Source: Perkinsus chesapeaki
Taxonomy: Eukaryota; Perkinsozoa; Perkinsida; Perkinsidae
DNA length: 59,497 nucleotides
Direction: 5' to 3'
Assembly: GCA_013115145.1 (NCBI GenBank)
Contig: JAAPAO010000162.1
Coordinates: 1-59,497, forward strand
Every line of letters starts with the position of its first letter. Position 1 is the first letter of the stretch. The notes below the pieces were generated by a model, which had not been told where the DNA came from, did no database searches, and worked only from the letters and a program-made list of their open reading frames with translations. Both the position numbers and the translations under genes were made by a program. Below, one piece after another: positions 33,046 through 45,884 of the stretch.

Positions 33046-35874
33046 TTACTCAGCTCTGGCCCTCCGAGTGTAACTCCACCCAACACTTCCTACAGTCCGC
33101 TGGATCTCTTCCCTTTCCGCTTCAAGATCAACCCGTACAGGGGAGGCCTGCCGCGGTCGTCTATACCGACGTTTCCTCCTCACTAGGGTAGGTGGGCGCT
33201 CCGGTGGGGGAAGCCCTGGTGCCATAATCGACGCAAAGGCAATCCTGTTTTGATCAGGTCTCCATGCTAGCTCCGCTTGTCCTCGGCTTTCGGTCTCTGC
33301 TGTTAACGCGGGCAGGATCGTCCGTGGTGAGCTATTTTCTGTCAGTTCTTCTACCAGTTTTTCGACCTGTCTTCCTCCGCCTATGGCACGAATGAATTTG
33401 TCGACCTTCTTCATGTGTCTTCTCTTCTTCTGTGGCGGCAAACTTTCGGGTGCGGTGATGAACGTCACACTCATACTTGGAGCTCGTTCCCTCTCGTCTT
33501 TTTCGTTGTCGCTGCCAGTGGTCTCCCCGGCTGTACTGTCATTGCCGATGCTGCTTCTGTTTCTTTTCTGGCACTTGATATTCAGTTTAAACCCACCACC
33601 AAAGGCATCGACCATCCTCACTGCGATGCTCGGCTTCACCTCAGTAGGCATTTCCTTATCTTGTAAAGCATTCCGTAGTTCGTCCATCACACCGACCCCC
33701 AGCACAAGGGGTTCCATAACAGTTTTAACGTAATGTCGCTGTAGAGGAGGAGTGCCTTTCAAACACATAAGCGCTCCTTTTGGCAAGCCGAGGCCAAGAG
33801 TGTGCTGGACTAGCATATCACGTGTCAGCCGCCCTACGCCGTTCAACCTGAAACAGCGTCACCGGCTACGGTTAAGAGAGCTAACTCACAGTATCTTCTG
33901 GGCGACCTCAGCGAGCTCCTCGGCAGATCGTCGATAAACTGCTCGAAGGCCTAGTTGGTGCTCTTGTCTCCCGGGCCATTTCACAACTGGGAATTGAAGA
34001 TATACGGCTACGGGTCTGTGCAATGTTACGCAGAACTCTATCCAGAAATGAGACGAAGTCCTCGAGAAGACGTCGAGTATCGATATCGGAATCGAATGGC
34101 AGAGGTGAGAGCTGCCAGGCGGAATCCTGGAAACACGGCGAAGTCAACTGAAAGGCAGGAGCTTTACTCCTGACCTCTATATGATGCAACTTGGCATGCT
34201 GGAATTGGACAAGGCTGATCTTCAACCATGCAACAACTTCCTCAGTTAAATTCCCCAGGGCTCCTGGCCAGTGGGTCTGATACTAACACATGAACATGTA
34301 CTATCGGTCAGACTGGCTTACCTCTTCTTCATTTGTCTGGTCATCTTTATTACGAGATGGCTCTGCCTGAGGCCAAGAAATCTGAAAGGTAATCAAGACG
34401 TGACGCTACCAAAGGTTTGGTGAGTGCCCGAATGCATCTGAAACCGCCTGCCGTTTGTGTCTGGTGTGAGGTGCGCTCGGGCCGAACTCTGATCTGTATC
34501 TTCGCTCGCCCTGACAAGGCCAGCTGGCTCGCATTGGAACCTGGCTTAGAGCTCACCTGCGATCTTCGACACTTCCACAAGTTCACCGAATAACATTCTT
34601 ATTTGTTGAGGCATGATGTCCATTGCCGCCTCTATCCCCGAGACAGAGGCATCAGTTTGACATGCCGAGTCCACAGACTTCTGTCCAGTATGTTTTTTAG
34701 ACCCTCGACTAGCCCCATATATCTCTCGGAGATTGTGGATGTCGACAGCTCCTGGATCGTGGCTCCTGAGAGGAGGGATGTGGCCGCCATGCCACCCACA
34801 ATGGTGTCTACCTCAATGTGGACCGCTGCTGGGCCAAAATAGATGTGGCCCGTTTCGAGTTGGAAAGAGCCGCGCGGCGAATCTGCGCAGGAAGTATTCT
34901 TATGGATGCATAGCATCCATAAGGATAGACCCACCTCATCAGCATGACTTGCGGCGGCTATAACAGTACTGCTGATATCTCCCTGATTGGCGGTTTCATC
35001 TCTTGAATTCTTCCTTGACGATATTCTATAACAAATCTCGACGACCATTAAGTTGCCATGGCCTGACTTACCGTCTGGCTGATGATCTGGACGGAAGCAG
35101 GAGCTTTTCCATAGCAGCTGCTGTTCTCACTTCTGGCATCTCAAGCTCAGAGCCGGAAGATTCTACTGAGCTCTCTTCGGTGCCTTGACTCGAGCCCTCT
35201 GGTTCTCTTTCTGGATGGGCTTCAGTGGCGGTATTGCCCTAATAGTATCACTACATCGCAGAGAAATACTGGGCGTTTTCTCCCTACCTTCTGGCCCTTC
35301 TCATAGCCTGCAATGGTAGGTGAACCAAGCTGTCCTTCGGTTTTGCTCTGGGCCGTATTTGGCATTCCGGGGTCTTCTCTCGGGTTCCCATCTCCTTTGG
35401 CTTCCTTAAATACTTGTTGGGTCTCAGCCTTGTCGTGGACCGGTTCGTCGTCCGATTCGGAGTAAAAAGATGATCCATCGGTGTAATCAGATTCTGCCAA
35501 CTCCTCAACTAGATTCTCTGTGACATCAGGTGCCTGCGGTTGCACAAACATATACGTAAGCGTTGAGCACTCCGCCGGTAAAGCACCTGCGTCTCTCCAT
35601 CTCCCTCCCCTTGCTGCCCGTCCCCCGCCTCGATAGCGTTGTCCTCCGCTAGTGGAGTGTCATGTCGCTCTTGCTCCTGACGCGACAGGATGATAGAACC
35701 GGGGCGTGTGCCATATCTCACCTGTAGTGCATTTGACTTCACCCTCGGGACGCGCTTTCTCCTCCTTCGCCTCTGTTTAGCAGCAGTCTTCTTTTCGATC
35801 GGGTGTATACTTTGATTTCCCCCGGTCGGGTCTTCAAGCGTCGCTTCTGGGACAACTGTTGGCTGACCGCTCAT
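33046..35874 (-). CDS. Uncharacterised multi-exon protein, 3' block of large minus locus
   Basis: Likely exons: 35874-35509 (starts ATG, MSGQPTVVPEATLEDPTGG, then a run of basic residues QRRRRRKRVPRVKS); 35551-35222 (acidic, SDYTDGSSFYSESDDEPV); 35048-34560 (FGPAAVHIEVDTIVGGMAAT, then a helical stretch RYMGLVEGLKNIL); 34580-34350; and a last exon 33846-33046 of 266 codons. The last exon holds KKRRHMKKVDKFIRAIG and RRKRRYRRPRQ, possible nuclear signals, and ends at TAA 33046-33048. No family recognised. It may be the end of the coiled-coil gene upstream or a separate gene starting at 35874; phases do not settle this. Confidence 0.4.
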
Positions 35875-35991
35875 ACTAGAGGGGGCACCTGCGCTTCATT
35901 GATAACCGTGACCCGTGCACTATTTCTCACCTTCGATAGTAACCGGTTTCTCTTGAGCGCCTTCCCTCGTGGGTCCTTCTGCACCGACGCT

Positions 35992-38900
35992 CTAGCATAA
36001 GCTCTTGTAAGCTGTTGGTAGAAGCAAACCTACTTCAACTCTTGTCCCTGAGGTTGAACCTGTATGAGGGCCTTCGACAATGTGCACGTGCTTCTCTTCT
36101 CCGCCTTTGGTAGTAGATACTTCTGGCAGGCCTGAGGTTGCGAGTCTAATGTCAAATAATATCTTATTTGTCGTGCACTTGAAGTTGCGTAGTGTAATAG
36201 ACTTCCGCCGCGGGCAAACGCTGTTGATACCTGGATTATCATTTGCAACCGGGCTGGTCTCCTGTGCTCCGGTCTTTATACGCTCATATGCTGCGAGCGC
36301 CTCCTTCGACACAAATGACTGTCCCCGCTTTGGAGCTGCCACTGCTGGTGCTGGCCTTGCCGAGGATTCAGCTTTGCTCTTGTCATCATCGCTCGATCCA
36401 GTGCCCGCGATCTTCACTGTCTTGTGTAAGATAGGCGTTGTAGCGAGGGCCCTGAAGGTTAACGGTAAGTCCCAGGAGTCACTACAGACCCAAGGGCCTA
36501 ATACTCGGAAGATCACAATAAAGGAAACAAAACAAACAAATGCTCGACCTCGTCGAGTGAACGAAACCGCCACATCGCTGGTGGGGATGCGGCGTTGGCA
36601 TGATTTACCATGTCTCACCTCCTCTCTAAGTCCCTCCGCCTGTCCTCGGCTCGATCCTTTGCTTCTTCATCTGCTATGAATCTGAACACCTTATTTTCAA
36701 AGCTTCACTATACTGCAAACACTCACTGATGTAGGGATATCTTTTTCAGTTTGCTGGGAGAGGCAGGATGAAGACCACCCGTGGCTTGTCGAAGAAGTCT
36801 CCTCATCGCCTCTTGATTTGCGGCCTCATCTGGACTGTGCCTCTTAGCAGCGGCCTGCACCGTCTGCAGCCTACAGTGTCTCATCAGCTGGCATGCTCCT
36901 AGAACTCCCCGTATACCTACACTTCATTCTGGACTTTAAGTTCGGCGAGCTGCCGCGTGAGCTCGTCCATTCTTGCTGCGTTTTTCTCGGCATCTTCCTG
37001 CGCCGCTGATGGCCTCCTCGAACTTCCCCGTCTGCTGCTCGAGCCCTCCCTGGAACGGTCATTATTGCATACTGTAGAGGAAGTCGAGACTACCTGTAGA
37101 GCTTCACCTCCTCGCGTAGTCTTCCCAACTCCATCAGCATCGCCGACTCTCGGCGCTCGGAGGCCCTATTGTCCTCCCCAGCCTGGGCTCTGATGACTGA
37201 CATCCTTCTCTGCCTTGCTCGAGCCCCAGCATCCTCCCTGATGAAAAGAGCTGGCCCTTATCTCCAGTCTTCTGATATTTACCAGAACACTTCCCTGGAC
37301 TGCGGGTTGATACTTTTGATCAACCGGTTTGTCATCTGAACTTTCTTGATCGAAGCACGGGCGCTCTGCAAGAGTTATCGAGCGCGATTATCGCCGTGAC
37401 GAAGCAAACGAGTAGTTGTAGTTGCTATCCAACTTACATACAATACAGAACTGCGGCCATGTGAGGCCCTCCGGCCAACAGGCAGATGAGGCTTCCAAGA
37501 GGCCCTTCGGTCATGGGAAGGCCTGCGACTTCCGACCGCTTCTTCTTCGCTGGAGTCCTCCTCCTCTGATGAGCTACTTGATGAAGACGAAGATGCCGAG
37601 GAGGATGCCCCCTCGGCCTTCTGCGAATTTCGTAACACTTGCCGTAGCAGCTGAGAGCAGCCTACCTGCATCTTTTCACCGTACTTAGCCGAGCGATCTT
37701 GTTCTAACACTGTGAGCACCTACAATAAAAACCTACTTCTTGAACCTATCTTCTTCAGACTTGCCTCTGCTTTCAGCTCCTCATCAACCCCTTCTTCACC
37801 CGCCGTGGCTTCAATACCAGCAATAACCTGAGATGCTTCAATCATTCTACCAAGTAGTTTGCGGACTTACAGCTTGGTCCTCATCTAGCGCTCCAGCAAA
37901 GTCGAACTCCGTCCAGTCTAAAGTCTCGGCCTTCCATGTTGCACCTGGCATTGGAAATTCTATATTTCATCGCAGTCTCGGCTCACCTATCTTTCTCATC
38001 GCATGACGTCTATTAGCCAACTCAGCTGCGCTCCTCTCGACTTCGTCCGAGAATTGAACCATGTTTTCCCGCGCCTCGATACTTCGCCTAATGGGTAAAA
38101 GCCATCACTAAGATACCGTAAAGACGGCAAGTTACTCCGCCACAGCCTGGGCAAATGCCTCGTCATTTTGCATAGCGTCAATAACGGCTGCTTTTGCCGC
38201 TTCCTGATCTGCACTGTGGAGCTCCTCGATCTCTCCAGTCAGGGCCTGCAAACGGCTAGGCCTCTATCGGTCCCTCACTCGACGCGGGTCATACGGCAAC
38301 TTTCCTGAATTCCATATCGTAGGCGTTCTTATAGACTAGACAGTTGTCGTTGGCTTCGATCCAGGCTTCCCGGATCTTCCTCAGTTCGTAATCTTTCAGT
38401 TCGATATCGAATTTCATGCCTTCTATAGTCTTCTCGAGGGACCTGATCAACACTTGGCCATGGCAGAAAGGCCGTTGTGTGAGCTTTATCACTTTTGTTT
38501 TTCTTTGAAGAACTCCACTTCCATCATTGTGGTGCTCCGTTGAATGTGATTCAGGTTGCTTGCTCTCTTTTTAGCATCCTGACATCATACCCTCCAGACA
38601 CTGCACCGGCCCTACCCACCTACCCCTTCCGCTCGGATGGCCTCCTGCCATGTTATCGCCCTTGCTTGTATGTAATCGGTTAACCTGCCGTACTTGCTGC
38701 CGAAGTCTGCCTTATCAAATAGGCTCTGCCAAGGCGCAGCGTTGAGCGTCAGAGTTAGTTCGGTTCCTCTCACATCTTCATCATCTTCTCCTTCAGAGCC
38801 GCTCGGCTCGGACATGGTTTGAAGTTCGCCTTTAGGATCGTTCTTGCGGGGCCCTGATAGGCGCGCGTGGAGCATCCCTAGCTCGGGCGACCTACTCTTG

Positions 38901-41900
38901 CGGAGCCGGCCCGTGCGTGTGCGAGAGTATCGAGCGTTCGACTTATTGCTGTCCATAACTTCTTCAATTTCCCTAGCCCCATGAACCTGACCAAGATGCG
39001 CCGTCCTCCTCGACGATTCATGCAACCCGTGCTCACCGAATGTGATCTAATAAGCGACCGCCACATTATGCATCGCTCGCGCTTCAGCCGAGCATTGTAC
39101 GACGTGGCACTTTGTACCTAAATGTTGAAGGTCACTGCTGCCATTGTGAGGTAATAAGCTTACCTCAAGTTCCTGGAACTTCTCTGCCCATTCCGCATGA
39201 GTCTCCTTTGTAATCTTTGCCTTCAGCTTAGCTTTAATTCTTACAACTAGTTGAGATAGGTCGACGGGGCTATCAAATGCGATCTTATGTTGCAGCTGAA
39301 ATCCAACGGTTGCAAGGTAGTCCCCAGTGGGCTGCCGGCCTGACCTCATCGACAATCTCTGGTAGATCCATGGTTCGGCAAAGCCTTCTGAGTAGCCTAA
39401 CCTGGCCGCCCTTCAGCTCCTGCGATTCGCTTTGCCCATCGACAGCGCCTATTATAATGTCCTGACGTTCTTTCGCGTGTCAGACCCCCAACCTGCATCG
39501 GGCTTCGATGAGCTCCTTCCCCTTCCCATGACCTTCACTTTAGGTTCGGCAGCCTCGTTGGCTTTATGCAGTTGCGTTCGTGCCTGAGGCAGGAGTCGCG
39601 AATTGATGGGCATCAGGACAGGAGCCTACCCGCTCAAGTGTGTCTGCCAGATTCTTTCTCTCGCTCTTAAGCTCCCCAAGGCGCTGCCTGAGCAACGCCA
39701 CATATTCTCTAGACACGGCTGGCTTCGTCGCTGGGGCTCACTCCTGCGTTCCCATTTTGTCCTGAAGTTTCTGAATCTCATCTTCTTGCATCGATATTCT
39801 TCGATCGCGCTCAGCCAGCATTTGCCGCTTCCGTGCAGAATCGTCGGCGTATCTACCGAATGAGGTGGAGAAGTGTACTGAGTCTCTGATGCCCCTACCG
39901 GGAACGTTCCTTATCCTGTGCCTCTTCCGCGCGCCGCAGTCGGATGGCGTTTGACGTCTGAAATCTTTTTTCCTGAACGAACCATTCTTCCACGAAATTC
40001 TCTATCAACGAGATCTCCTAGCAGAATAGTTACGTCTTGAAGGGCCGCTTCTGCCTCCTTCATCTTCTCCTCCATTTTGGCGCAATTTGTATCCTTCTCT
40101 CTGATCTGCAACTTCAGCGTCTTGATGTCCTCCATACGTGCCACAAAATCGGCCTGCACAGTGTTGCAGACGATCCAGGAGCATATCCCATCCCCACCTC
40201 CATCTTAGCGAGCGATGTTGCGGTTGATGCCTTTTCCCGTTGAGCCTCCTCAATAGACTTCGCTTGCTCGGACAATCGTCGCTGCAGGACCTGAGCGAAT
40301 AAGCTAAGCCAGAGTGTGAAGACCTCGGAGCGCTGAATCACTGAGCTTAACGCAGGTTCGGGCGGCTCCCTGTGTGCCTGTGATCTCGACACGTGCGATC
40401 TCCCGCTGTGAATCCCAGGGGGTGAGTTTAACAAATTCCCGGTTTAATATGTCCACTGGCCATCATTAACTATTTTTCCTAAACTCATGGACGTAAAGGA
40501 CTCAAGGACATAAAGGACGTAAGGACTCAAAGTCCTCATGGAAACTCATGGACATACAAGAGACGTCCTATGCGGGCGAGATTTTGGAGTGAAATGCGTA
40601 GTTTAAATCCGCCTTATTGAAACAGAGTAACGTATCATCTTCCCAGCTACGTACCTGATTGGCAGTAGTGAGAACTGATATCTCCTGTTCGAGCTCATCG
40701 ATCTTGGTAAGTCGAACTGGCTTCGGCTTGTTACCAGTTGCAGCAGCACATGCCTCATCCTCCTGGTTCATTTCCTATCAACGATATTATCCTTCAGAGG
40801 TAGATAAGCGTTTACCTCCATCATAGAGTGGAAGCCTTTTGCACATTCACTGAGTACTCGTTCAGCTATGGCCAAGTCGGAGTTAGGGTCAACTAAGATC
40901 GAATGTTGTATAGTTCAGTACAGTGAGCCAGCTTGACAGTATAATTATTTGCCGCCTGCGGAGCATGACGAATACAGTAGAAAAACCTACTCCTTATTGA
41001 AGCCCTCCTCACGCTCGCTCGTCGGCGAGCCGTCTGTCCAGCACCGCTGCCGCGACGCTGACCCGTCGTCAAACTGTCCACTTCTGCGTGATTGCGCAGC
41101 CTACCGATGAGCCCGGAGAGAGCGCTTTGCCATTCTTTTCCGCCAGAGCGATTCCTTGCAGAAGCTTTGATTTTGCTTGCGCAATGAGATCGGTGTACCT
41201 GCGCCCGAATGGTGGAGGTCACGCGATTATTATCTATACAGTCTGTTCTGCCGCTTCAACTTCAAGAAGCTCGCTTGGACCTTGAGGGTTGAGGAGTTCG
41301 GAGAGGGCCAGAGATGAAAGATACCTTATTGAGTTCGCCTTGATTTACTGCAACGACGACGTCATTCTCTGAGGACCCGCTGCCCCCGTCTTCAGCTGCC
41401 CCGCTGATACAAAGCAGATGGTATCCAAGAGAGAGCGGCGGCTTCCGGCTTACTCTAGAACCATCGGTTCATTATGCGCTTTGAACTCAGCTAGAAGGCT
41501 TCCTAGAGATATCGTACCTACATCTTTGCCTGAGTGGCCTTGAACTGAATGGAAGCTTACTCAATGCGGCTGTGGCGCCTTGCCCCCGTTGGCCCTTGCT
41601 AAGCTTTGTCACGTGTGTCTCCAGATACTGCACTTTCATGTCCAAGAGGTGATTACGATCGCTGAGCTCATCTACTTGTTTTTTGTATGCTGAGAGGAAT
41701 GTCCAATGGCAAGCCAAGCATGCCGGCAAAACTGGGCCGCAGATTTGCTCATGTATGTTCCGAATGCTAATGAACGTTGTTGCTCCAATGGGACGCTGGA
41801 ACTAGAGCGGAAAAAGCAAGTTCTTATGACCAAATCTGGCATGTCACCCTAGGGGTGATGTTTAAAAAAGGCATTAACCTTAGAAATTCTGTGGTGAGGG

Positions 41901-43259
41901 TCACATCATACTGATCAGGGATCAGATATAATAATATTATACAATGAAATCGCTTGGAGATAGCGCTTGTGAAGATTCAGCATAGTCCAGAGACTCACCT
42001 CGGTTCTCCAACATAAGGGTCTTCAATTTGAGCTCGAAGCGGTCTCGTTCGACCTTGAAAATCCCCTTCATCTCTTCCTCCTTTTGCCGAAGTAGTTGCC
42101 GTGTTTCTTCCTCCATGTAGATATCGCCATCAAATATGTTAACCTGAGCCGCCAGGAATCTTGTTGAAGATCCTCGTGGGAGCTTACATCGGTATCAGAC
42201 TTTGACACTTTGCTGATAAGCTCCTCGACCTCTTTCGTACTCCGCAGAAGACGCTGAGCGCTACTCCCCGATCCTGAAGTCCGCAACTTGGATTTGCGCA
42301 CGGCGAGGGGGTTTCTCGGTGATTCGAGCCCCATAGAGCTTAACGCGATCATCCGGCATGCCTCCTTACAACGACCAGGAACGGATCATAGTGGAGCCCA
42401 GCGGAGAACGAAAGCCTTGCATGGGCGAAGGTTTTTACCTTCTCTGAATCTCATATGGTCCTCCACTTCAATCAATAACCCCTTCAGCTTCGTGCGCAGT
42501 AAGTGAAGGTCCCTCTGGTAGGCCATCCGCAAATGCCTACGTTACCAGCCTCTCGTAGTGCGTTCACCATCGAGCTCACCGAAAACTGAGGGCTTGGTTT
42601 GTCAGCTTCCAAAGAGTATCTTCGAGCTTCGACTGCAATGTTTCATGGCTCTTTACGCAGGTGTCCAATTGAATTGACAAGAGCCTAGATTTGAAGACCT
42701 CCGTCTCAAGGCTGGTGCCGGCCGGAGGTAAGGTGTCAAGTGAGCGATCGATTATGACCTGAAAAACTCATAGTCGGCTACGTAAAGGAGCGCGGTCACC
42801 GACCTTGGAGTAATCGTACAAGCGTCCAAGCATCGAGTTCAAGGCAACTTTAATATTTTTGACGATAGCCAACTCGACTTCGGGATTGTCCCCCAGGTTA
42901 TTCAGAGCCGTGGTGTAGACAGTATACCTTTGCAACAGCTGCTACTTTCTCTCATATAAAGCAGAAACACACTTCAATAATCGATTCAACTCGTCCTTGC
43001 AGAGCCTCGTTAGATCTTCGAAATGGCGCTTGAGTTCGCCATGGAACATCCTGTCTGGAGGCAGTCCGGGGCCATGGTCGTCCAGTCTCTGCCGAGCAAT
43101 GGCCACCGACACTTTTACCAGCAGACTCACGATGCGCTGGTCCATAGCTTGCTTGATTGTCGCTTTCAGTTTGCTTGGTGTCCATAGTAGGTCGTTTGGG
43201 TCCACTGGCCTGCGCAAAGCAGTGACACTCGAGTTAAGTGCTTACAACAGCGCCAACAT
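35992..43259 (-). CDS. Very large coiled-coil protein (many exons)
   Basis: A minus-strand locus with open exons about every 150-500 bp and short introns. A likely start is ATG 43259 (MLALL joined across a 36-nt intron to PVDPNDLLWTPSKLKATIKQA). Heptad-rich exons follow: 42960-43217; 42500-42900; 42068-42352 (EEETRQLLRQKEEEMKGIF); 41560-41729 (LSDRNHLLDMKVQYLETHV); 40568-40771 (LTKIDELEQEISVLTTANQV); 39911-40159 (MEDIKTLKLQIREKDTNCAK); 39160-39480 (AKLKAKITKETHAEWAEKFQELEV); 38280-38490; and 37375-37720 with a Ser/Glu repeat. An ending near 35992 is uncertain. This is probably a cytoskeletal or centrosomal scaffold. No named family recognised; more than one gene is possible. Confidence 0.5.
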
Positions 43260-43399
43260 TGCGAGCGCACCGTATACGCAATCGTTGCTTGACTCAATTT
43301 CGCCTACTTCTAATAAATAGCAGTCTATTGAGATTGTGATGTGTGATTGAGCTGATTCATTCTATTCAATTGCGAAGGGGTCTGGCTATATCAATCCCC

Positions 43400-44046
43400 T
43401 TACTGTGGCGGAGGTAGAGGCTCTCGGAACTTCATATCTTCAGCATTACTCTTGTCAATGTCAAGCCCAGCGGCACTGCGAGCAGCGATCCTCACCGCCT
43501 ATTATAGAGTACGGGCCCAAGTGAGTCCAAGAATGCCCACCTGGCACTTCCCTTCGTCCAAAAGGCGAATGGCTTTCTCTGTATCCCCTTCAAGGGCAAA
43601 CGTTCCGTTCTTGATTGCCATCCTGAACATTTCATGCATTACTGTCCGCTTCAGACTACTAGTATAGCGCACTTTCTCGCTGCGGTGCTGCTAGCGTAAA
43701 CAGCGTTATCAATGCTGAACATCCTTGGGGCTGTTGACATCCTGAACTTGCTTCCCCTTGAGCCCCTCTTCTCTATAGAAGGTTTTCCGCGTTGTTGTGA
43801 CCCTGTTCGATCAGTGCCCATTGTAGTGGCGTGTCATAGCTCCTGTAAACATTGAAGCTGTCACATTCAACACAGGTCGCATCGGCTGATTCAGCTCTGT
43901 GGTCTTTCACACTAGCTTCAAGCTTGGCCTTGCCATACAGTACGTAGCCCGTTGGGATCCATCACGGTGATCGTGCTCTGTATGCGACCATCGATGACGA
44001 TTTGAATCGTGATATTTGTGCACATTGTGATGATTTCCGGTCCCAT
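43400..44046 (-). CDS. Uncharacterised small protein (several exons)
   Basis: Reading down from ATG 44046 (MGPEIITMC): exon stretches ITIQIVIDGRIQSTITVMDP, then YGKAKLEASVKDHRAESADA with SYDTPLQWALIEQG (faintly ankyrin-like), then MFRMAIKNGTFALEGDTEKA joined across an intron at 43502-43530 to AVRIAARSAAGLDIDKSNAE, ending FREPLPPPQ at TAA 43400-43402. The exons at each end are clear, but joins near 43660-43800 are not, and the family is not recognised. It lies between two clearly separate minus-strand genes. Confidence 0.4.
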
Positions 44047-44298
44047 TGACAACACGATCCTTTTGGATCCACAACACCTGCAGTGTAGCTAGTAAGCAGC
44101 ATTAAACATGACTAATATTTGATAAACGGATGACGAAGGTAAGAAGGTGCAATTGGTAAAGTGCGACTGTCATATTTGCTTCACTCGACTGGCTCCGACT
44201 TTGACGCGCAGGGCTTGCTGATGCTTTACAAACCGTCTCTGCCACCTGTCACTGAGATACCTGTGGGAATACTTCCACCTTGCCGACAGAGGAAAGAC

Positions 44299-45412
44299 TT
44301 ACGCCGCGATCTCTTCACCGCAGCCGCAGTCAACGCAGATGAGCATCGAGAAAAAGAGGATGATAGTTACACCAGCCAAAGCCAACTGCAACAGCAGATC
44401 ACTCTGGACGCTAACGCGCACGGAAGCTCACCAGCACGGCCGCGGTGGGAAAAGGTGCGCTTTCCAGCTCTTGAAGCTCGTGATAACGGGCACCACAAGA
44501 CAACATAGAGCAGTGTGTCCGATAAAGGGTTGCTGAAAGGGACGAATTATTATCATTAAAGTGAAGGCGGTGGTTATACCGACCGTATGCCATACGATGG
44601 TCCTCATCAGAACTTCGAGGATTATAACAGGACTCAACAGCTGCGGAGCATTTATCCCTTAGCAAGGTCAATTCATCCTCGTCACAAGTTGTCCACATCC
44701 GAGAGGAAAACTCAGGTGCTGGTCGAGGCTCTGAGAAAACAACAACTTCCCTCCCGGTCGAATAGGAGAAGCCTTACCAGAAGTTGACGGTGTTCCGTGA
44801 CAGACTCTAAATATTCCACAGTAGTCCGCCAGGCATACACCATCTAAAGGGACAGTAGCGGCACAGTGTCGCACAGAGGGGCGCGGCCGACCCTCGTTTG
44901 CAATGTCCATATGATTGCCTTCCATGTGGAGGTCCAGATAGTGCTCGCTCTTAAAGACCTTCCCGCAGATGCCGCATTGCCATGTCGACGAGCCTGCGTC
45001 CAAGCAGCGATCGGGGATAGGGCGGCGCTACAGTGTAACCTACTCTGCTTCGGTTTTCTCCACACCTTCGCTTTCTCGTGTGGTGACCAGATGTCGTTGC
45101 CAGGCGAGAAGGCGCAGGTAGCTAGTGGCTTCGGCAGACCAGGAAGCACGTCCTTGTCTAATATTTTACGCACTGTTCGACCTACCACATCAGGAACGTG
45201 AAGTGGTGGTAGGTTCCCACTAACTGACTTATTCCTCGATTGCAGCGATGCTGGAAAGTATAGGAATATCCTTTAGGGTGCGCATGAACTCCTTGCGAAG
45301 ATAAGCAGGTCGATGCGACAGCCACTGCCAGACTCCACACCGCAGAGAGGCGCCTTCGCCTCTTCCGGCGTAATACAGTGTGACAGCAGGATACACCATT
45401 ACATGACGACAT
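44299..45412 (-). CDS. Membrane protein with luminal C2H2 zinc finger
   Basis: ATG 45412. After a short basic N-terminus, LSAVWSLAVAVASTCLSSQG is a signal or signal-anchor. A 47-nt intron follows, then RTVRKILDKDVLPGLPKPLA. A second intron leads to PIPDRCLDAGSSTWQCGICG with KVFKSEHYLDLHMEGNH, a C2H2 finger (C-x2-C-x12-H-x4-H). VCLADYCGIFRVC comes next, then DEDELTLLRDKCSAAVESC. A last exon encodes the membrane span LALAGVTIILFFSMLICVDC, ending at TAA 44299-44301. A plant family with the same finger, CLADYC motif and membrane span exists, from memory; its function is unknown to me. A zinc finger in the secretory lumen is unusual. Exon edges near 44410 and 44790 are approximate. Confidence 0.65.
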
Positions 45413-45884
45413 CACAGATACACAAGTATAAAGATGAAACCGTCTCTGCCTGTTCAGTGGATCTGTTTATCATCTTGCACCTATCCCCGTTGTCGTACAA
45501 TTAACAACACTAGATTCTATTATTAATATTATTGTTAATAATGCCTTATAATGAACACACCTGCCCTAGTGCAAGCGTTTTACCTGCTACGAGGAGGAGG
45601 CGGCACCATCGAAAATGCTACTGGCTTGTTAAATGGGTATTTAGTAATGAACGCTCACAAACGGAGACAGACAAATGGCAGCGGCAACGAGGCCTCATTT
45701 ATAGTGGGCAATTTCCTCATTGAACTGTGCAGTTCTGCGATCTCGGAGGAGCGTACCCACAGGCAGCGCAGGTTGATGTGCTGCCATTGTTGATTAAGGA
45801 ACCTGGGAAGAAGCGTACAACACTGTCATTGTGAAACTGACTAGCAGCCAGAAACCTGACATACTCTACTGCAGCTACATGCCC

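Noticed and set aside
42326-42342. ATTCGAGCCCC as another T-arm copy
   Set aside because: It lies in a supported coding exon (MGLESPRNP), and only the core matches.
44161-44508. Plus-strand 115-codon open frame
   Set aside because: It overlaps the minus-strand membrane-span exon of the C2H2 gene, which has motif and phase support.
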